10,377 bases of DNA from Synura sp. LO234KE (taxonomy: Eukaryota; Sar; Synurophyceae; Synurales; Mallomonadaceae): assembly GCA_015143735.1 (NCBI GenBank), contig VKHC01000646.1, positions 1-10,377 of the forward strand. The letters are read 5' to 3'. The notes beneath the pieces are model-generated. The model saw only the letters and a list, made by a program, of their open reading frames with translations. It ran no database searches and was not told where the DNA came from. How positions within the stretch are numbered: the stretch's first letter is position 1; every line of letters begins with the position of its first letter. Positions 7,017 through 10,377 of this stretch are shown in pieces. The position numbers and the translations under genes are program-made.

Positions 7017-7864
7017 CGCTGATACCTCCCAGGATTAATCTCCTCAACCGCGGGTAATGGCGCAGACTCCACAGCGCTAGCTTTCCTAGCAATCTTCTCT
7101 TTGACTCGGCCTAGCTCGTCCTCCACTCGCACAAGCCGGCCCTCAAGAGCATCAATCTGACCCTCGGCACCTTGAGTGCTTCCCTGCAACTCACTGATAT
7201 TTGCCCCGTGGCGAAACAAGATTTTGTTATGACTCACCAGCGTCTCGTCGATTGAATCCAGCAAGCGCTCTCGCTCCTTGCGCTGGGTGCGGCTCTCGAG
7301 CTTGGAATGGCTCTCGCGCATAGTGACCCCCTCGAATCGTGCTGCAGCGGCCGAAGAAAGTCCCGCTGTGAGCTCAAAGTCATCAGGATCAACTTCCTCT
7401 TGCTCTGAGGAACGCGCTAACTGTAGTGCTGACAGCTGATTCTCTAAGCCGTCGAACCCAATCCTTAACGCTGAAAACTGGCCCTCCAAGTCAGTGACTC
7501 TGGCCTCCTGGTCAATTAATTTTGCATCATGAATATCAATTCTCTCTTGTAATTCTGTGGTCGTCCTGAGGAGCAGCATTTCCCTCTTTCGACTTTCCTC
7601 ACGGCTCTAGATCTTCTGCCGCAGAAAAGAAGCCAAAATCAGCTCCACCCTCGTCATCCGGTGCGCTAGAAGGTTCTGGAACACTGGACCCTTCTTCGGG
7701 CTTTTCTTGCTCTCCAAGTCCAAATTCTCATCGATTTTTTTATGCCTTTCAGGAAAAGTATCTAGTCCATGTTCTCTCTCGATTTCGGTTATTAATTCGT
7801 TAATTAAGTTCTTAATTTTGCTGCTTCCACCATTATTACCTGACACGTGTCCTCTCAAACTCAT
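7013..7864 (-). pseudogene. Coiled-coil N-terminal ORF of the retrotransposon
   Basis: Two open stretches, 7607-7864 and 7013-7606, share one frame and are separated only by a TAG at 7607-7609, so this was probably one ORF of about 283 codons. The ATG at 7862-7864 is the first in frame. The N-terminal part is rich in Lys, Glu and Asn. After the stop come long heptad-like stretches (ELQERIDIHDAKL, VTDLEGQFSALR, GQIDALEGRLVRVEDEL), predicting an extended coiled coil. No enzymatic motif is seen. Its TGA at 7013-7015 overlaps the ATG of the next frame as ATGA. Its place just ahead of gag suggests an oligomerising structural segment, which is an inference. It could instead be an unrelated ORF beside the element. 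Confidence 0.6.
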
Positions 7865-7901
7865 CTTTCAGCTGATATTACCTACGTCATATATATATTG
7901 T

Positions 7902-7983
7902 GCCGAACTCACACTCCCTAGACGTTCTGGATATGGAATACGCTCGGCGTAGGGCTTTAAACACATAAATAATTGAGTTCGGC
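7902..7983. repeat. Inverted repeat, 9-bp arms, 64-nt spacer
   Basis: GCCGAACTC at 7902-7910 is exactly complementary to GAGTTCGGC at 7975-7983. The left arm lies within TGTGCCGAACTC, which looks like an LTR terminus, but the right arm is not followed by CA. Its function is unknown. Confidence 0.5.
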
Positions 7984-8090
7984 CTCGATCTAAACTTTTT
8001 GCTCACCGCTCCCTAACTTGTCTCAGAAACAACTACACTGAGTTTTGTAACTATAACGAAGTGAAGACCACTTGGTACAGGTACAAGATA

Positions 8091-8109
8091 ACTAATTGCA
8101 GCAATTAGT
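8091..8109. repeat. Near-perfect 19-bp palindrome
   Basis: ACTAATTGC (8091-8099), a central A, and GCAATTAGT (8101-8109) form a perfect 9-bp-arm inverted repeat with a single-base spacer. It lies in AT-rich non-coding DNA. It could be a protein-binding site or chance. Confidence 0.65.
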
Positions 8110-8428
8110 CGTTAAAAATAACAAATGGGGCTCAGTGCCTAAAGATAGATTTCAACCAAAAACAACTAAATTAATTACGTAAGCAAACGAAGCGTATCCA
8201 GTACGTGCGGACACACAGACGTGATTCGCGTTGTGTTTCGATTTCAACACAATTTCAAAGTGTCAAGTTAAAACTCAAAACAGGATATCTCAAGAAGCAG
8301 TGCATATATTCAGGTAAAATTAATCATTTTAGATCAAGCAAATGAGATATTAACCCCCCATTACAGAAAATTTGACAACTTAGAGCTCACGAATTTCCAA
8401 ATGACAAAATCAGTCAGAAACAGCATTT

Positions 8429-8722
8429 TCAGAAGTCGAGAAATATGACGAGATAGAAAATTCCCTTGGAGGTATAGATTTCATATGGGCTATGAATTAA
8501 TTTACCAAATTTTTTTAACCCATATCCTCTTGTGTAGAAAGTTGAAAATTTTAGCCTCAGGAACCTCCCCAAAAGATTGCCCTTACCCCTAGTGGGATCT
8601 GCCAATTCGGCTAATAAGGGTGCTTTGTGATGATATGTTCGCATGTTTTTCTCTAAGCTAAGTATATCTTTTGAAAAAAAAAGAACCTCTTCAAAAATGG
8701 ATTTCGAAAAATACTCCACCAA
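8429..8722 (-). other. Open frame of 97 codons, unrecognised, doubtful
   Basis: The frame is open from an ATG at 8720-8722 and is rich in Phe, Lys, Leu and Tyr, as expected of AT-rich DNA read at random. The middle segment (HHKAPLLAELADPTRGKGNLLGR) is the least random part. No motif, neighbour relation or conserved block supports a protein. It may be LTR or leader sequence of the adjacent retrotransposon. I do not claim it as a gene. Confidence 0.15.
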
Positions 8723-9002
8723 ATCAGGTAAATCTCGAAAATAATTAATCTGTCTTGGTTTTGGATTAACTTCTGATTATTTTATTTTGGCCAATTCCAT
8801 CTTAAAACCGTTTTTCACTTGCAAATCGAGGGGATATTTTTACCAACTTTGTATTTCACTGTTGCGAGAAAATCTTGCAGGTGACTTAACTTTAAATCAT
8901 TAAGCACCTCATCATAGCTGATTTCCGCTTGAAAATAGTTTGCCTTGCTCCATATTTGTTGTCAACGATTATAATTTCGGTTAGCCCTCCGGACCCTCCA
9001 GG
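8723..9002. other. AT-rich non-coding stretch
   Basis: I see no reading frame, RNA gene or repeat that I can support here. A TTGCAG|GTGAC acceptor-like site near 8876-8885 is isolated and leads to no open frame. Confidence 0.5.
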
Positions 9003-9183
9003 ATGCGCCAAGCAGCAGCTGCAGTAGACCCCCGCCATACAAGGTAACCTTACAAACACCTCATTCACACTTCATAACAACTCGTTAACGTTCAGGAAGC
9101 GTCAGAAGCATAACAGGACGCTTGGAAACGCACCTAACGTAAACCACTGGAACTATCCCAAGCCGCCCTCATCTTGCATGTAA
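9003..9183 (+). CDS. Possible 42-codon spliced ORF, basic, unrecognised
   Basis: An ATG at 9003-9005 opens a frame that, after removal of 9044-9095, continues to a TAA at 9181-9183. The removed segment is 52 nt, starts AAG|GTAACC and ends GTTCAG|GA with a TTAAC branch-like site, the same size class as the Helitron introns. The product would be short and basic (RKRQKHNRT) with a Trp/Pro-containing end. No family is recognised. Minus-strand frames of 49 and 63 codons overlap it, so the true strand is undecided. It may be a remnant or chance. Confidence 0.22.
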
Positions 9184-9302
9184 CCTTCAACTCCTGCGTC
9201 CTCCGCTTGCACATAGCACACCATCTGCTGTCCCTTGGTCCCCTCGAGCTCCCCTAATGTTCCGCCTTGAATTACCTGACTTATAAACCCAACTCCTAGC
9301 AT
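9153..9302 (-). CDS. Possible 49-codon ORF, acidic, unrecognised
   Basis: An ATG at 9300-9302 leads to a TAG at 9153-9155. The translation has a natural-looking composition (GELEGTKGQQMVCYVQAED and a Gly/Asp/Glu end). A second frame on the same strand is open at 9187-9378 with a different product. Neither has a recognised family. The two could be halves of one frameshifted remnant. It conflicts with the plus-strand candidate over the same bases. Confidence 0.2.
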   Translation of the reverse strand: MLGVGFISQVIQGGTLGELEGTKGQQMVCYVQAEDAGVEGYMQDEGGLG

Positions 9303-9418
9303 ATGTCTTCATATGCTCGTCTTGATCACGCCAGTTACACGTTGTCTTCACGATGTCCGCACTCCCCAACCCATACACACGTCACGTCATGTTAACACAT
9401 CACACACGACATGTCAAA

Positions 9419-9761
9419 TGTAGCTGTCCACCCCGCTCGTTCATACGTAATTAAATTAATATTATTTATAACAGTCGTACAGTCTACCTAAGCTATCTTA
9501 CTAGTAGAATAGAAGCGAAGTAGAAGTAGAGTAGAAGTGTTTACCAGTGGAGCATAGAAAAGCAAAACAAAATAGAGATCACCGCGACTAGCTACAAAAT
9601 CGACCATTGATTACGGATAGCTCCTGAGAGTGGAGGTACACCGTCCGCTGAACAGTCGCGCGACACATAGAGTAGCATAGAGGGGCAGGCATAGTACAGT
9701 AGGTAAATAGCAGTGCACAGAATAGTTCAATATATGCTATGCAGCTGGCGATGCTGCAACA
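9419..9761 (-). mobile_element. LTR-like segment, tentative
   Basis: The segment is bounded by TGTAGCTGT at the left and GCTGCAACA at the right: TG...CA ends with loosely matching short inverted termini. It has an AT-rich TATAAATAATATT run on the minus strand and no coding capacity. Directly to its right lies a polypurine tract on the minus strand, as expected just before a 3' LTR. No second copy is in the window, so this cannot be confirmed. Confidence 0.25.
9503..9538 (+). repeat. Imperfect AGTAGAA-type short tandem repeat
   Basis: Overlapping AGTAGA/AGAAG units recur about five times in 36 bases (AGTAGAATAGAAG, then GAAGTAGAAGTAG and AGTAGAAGTG). Looser variants (GAGTAGCATAGAG) occur near 9670. 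This is probably slippage-derived low complexity. Confidence 0.6.
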
Positions 9762-9764
9762 GTG

Positions 9765-9785
9765 CCCTCTCTCCCTCCCCTCCCT
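9765..9785 (-). other. Polypurine tract candidate (minus strand)
   Basis: A run of C and T on the plus strand reads as uninterrupted A and G on the minus strand, mostly G. It ends four bases from the right end of the LTR-like segment. In LTR retrotransposons such a tract primes plus-strand DNA synthesis immediately before the 3' LTR. The three bases CAC intervene here, which is unusual. It could simply be low complexity. Confidence 0.3.
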
Positions 9786-9884
9786 TTATGGTGAGGTTCA
9801 AATCAAACACGAGTGGCGAACTCATCAAATAGCCGTTCCCGATTGCGCTCAGGGAGCACAGCATGGTAAAGTAAACAAAATTGT

Positions 9885-10367
9885 TCAGTAACCAACGTGT
9901 GCGACGGGGTGTGATCTTCCAAATGCAAACACGTAATAGTGGTCCCACAACGTGAACAGCACTTCATCAAACAGCGGGCAGCGTACTTGGATGAAACGAT
10001 AACGACGGCGCGTCACCCAAGCCACATACTCGCGTTGTACAACATAGGTAGTCACATATGCATTAGGAAGGTCGAGTGCGTCGAACCAATCATAACCCCA
10101 ATACCGTAAGTGAAGATAGACCGGACCCCACTCGCACCAATCAACACCTGCGAGGTCTCTCCGAACGGAACTGCGGCAACCCCGGCGGCGGCCAAGGAAT
10201 CAAAGTTCTCAGAACCTGGTACGGAAAGGCGATCGCTGGGGCGTGGAGTATCGGAATATGAGGAGGCCCTACGTAGTGAGGACGACTCTCGCTGCACACC
10301 TCCAGGGCGAACCCACACTACACTAGCTGAGTCCCCTCCTCCCCCACCAGAGCTATGCCAAACCAGT
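9885..10367 (-). pseudogene. Degenerate unrecognised coding region, Trp/Tyr-rich
   Basis: Two overlapping minus-strand frames look like parts of one protein. The upstream frame, open from about 10367 to 10052, is Ser/Gly/Pro-rich (SSLRRASSYSDTPRP, then ENFDSLAAAGVAAVPFGET). The other is open from 10199 to a TGA at 9885-9887 without an ATG and is aromatic-rich (DWCEWGPVYLHLRYWGYDWF, TRRRYRFIQVRCPLFDEVLF, LWDHYYVFAFG). A switch near 10160 would join a low-complexity N-terminus to a folded domain. Further downstream, about 9800-9865, a third frame reads HAVLPERNRERLFDEFATRV before a TGA. I do not recognise the family. Gag or another transposon protein is possible given the surroundings, as is a decayed host gene. 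Confidence 0.35.
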
Positions 10368-10377
10368 CAGCAGTCTC

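Larger units (their letters stand above)
2947..7864 (-). mobile_element. Ty3/gypsy-like LTR retrotransposon remnant without integrase
   Basis: Seen: minus-strand fragments in gag-pol order: coiled-coil ORF, gag core, zinc knuckle, DTG protease, reverse transcriptase, RNase H. The RT-RNaseH order followed by nothing resembling integrase, together with the RT sequence, fits a truncated Ty3/gypsy element. In Ty1/copia the integrase would come before RT, and none is present there either. At least nine frameshifts and nine in-frame stops are spread over the element. RNase H similarity fades near 3031, though its frame stays open to 2947. The next recognisable sequence is Helitron at 2908, so integrase and the 3' LTR are missing. 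I recall closely similar pol sequences from several protist and algal lineages but cannot verify this here. Confidence 0.88.
7865..8428. other. AT-rich non-coding stretch upstream of the gag-side ORF
   Basis: I see no supported gene here. Reading on the minus strand this is directly upstream of the ATG at 7862-7864, where a retrotransposon leader and 5' LTR would lie. A TATATATAT run followed by TGACG (minus strand, about 7886-7898) lies only about 25-35 nt upstream of that ATG. I could not identify a primer-binding site or LTR ends with confidence. Two inverted repeats are listed separately. Confidence 0.5.

Noticed and set aside
7865-8300. Primer-binding site and 5' LTR of the gypsy-like element
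   Set aside because: TGG-beginning stretches and TG...CA ends exist, but none matched a tRNA 3' end with confidence and no second LTR is available for comparison.
1-10377. CRISPR array, tRNA, rRNA or bacterial operon
   Set aside because: No spaced direct repeats, cloverleaf-like segments, rRNA-like stretches or ribosome-binding-site patterns were seen. The short introns and element types are eukaryotic.

Overview
The window is eukaryotic. All recognisable coding sequence lies on the minus strand, in small pieces that resemble transposable-element proteins. At least five of the reading-frame breaks are clean 51-60 nt spliceosomal introns. GC content is near 50% by eye and the introns are very short, which suits a fungus, an oomycete or another stramenopile, a plasmodiophorid or an alga. 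I cannot place it more precisely.

Positions 1-2908 (minus strand) are the Rep-helicase gene of a Helitron, a rolling-circle transposon, running out of the left edge of the window. Reading downstream there is the HUH nuclease core (2297-2908), the tyrosine motif (about 2200-2243), a Rep-helicase linker (1505-2063) and a Pif1-type helicase (1-1448). Four GT-AG introns and one GC-AG intron restore the frame across Rep, linker and helicase. Three of them interrupt the catalytic motifs themselves. A TAA, a frameshift, a TAG and a TGA show that the copy is now a pseudogene.

Positions about 3031-7864 (minus strand) are a decayed Ty3/gypsy-like retrotransposon. In its 5'-to-3' order it carries a coiled-coil ORF, a gag core, an acidic linker with a CCCH zinc knuckle, an aspartic protease (DTG), a reverse transcriptase with an IFDN active-site motif, and RNase H. 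It has many stops and frameshifts. No integrase or 3' LTR is visible before the Helitron sequence begins, so both elements are truncated where they meet.

Positions 7865-9002 are AT-rich and mostly empty: presumably the leader or LTR region of the retrotransposon, with two inverted repeats. Positions 9003-10377 hold weak signals: a possible 42-codon spliced ORF, an LTR-like segment (about 9419-9761) beside a polypurine tract, and a degenerate unrecognised coding region rich in Trp and Tyr on the minus strand. No ordinary host gene, RNA gene or CRISPR array was found.
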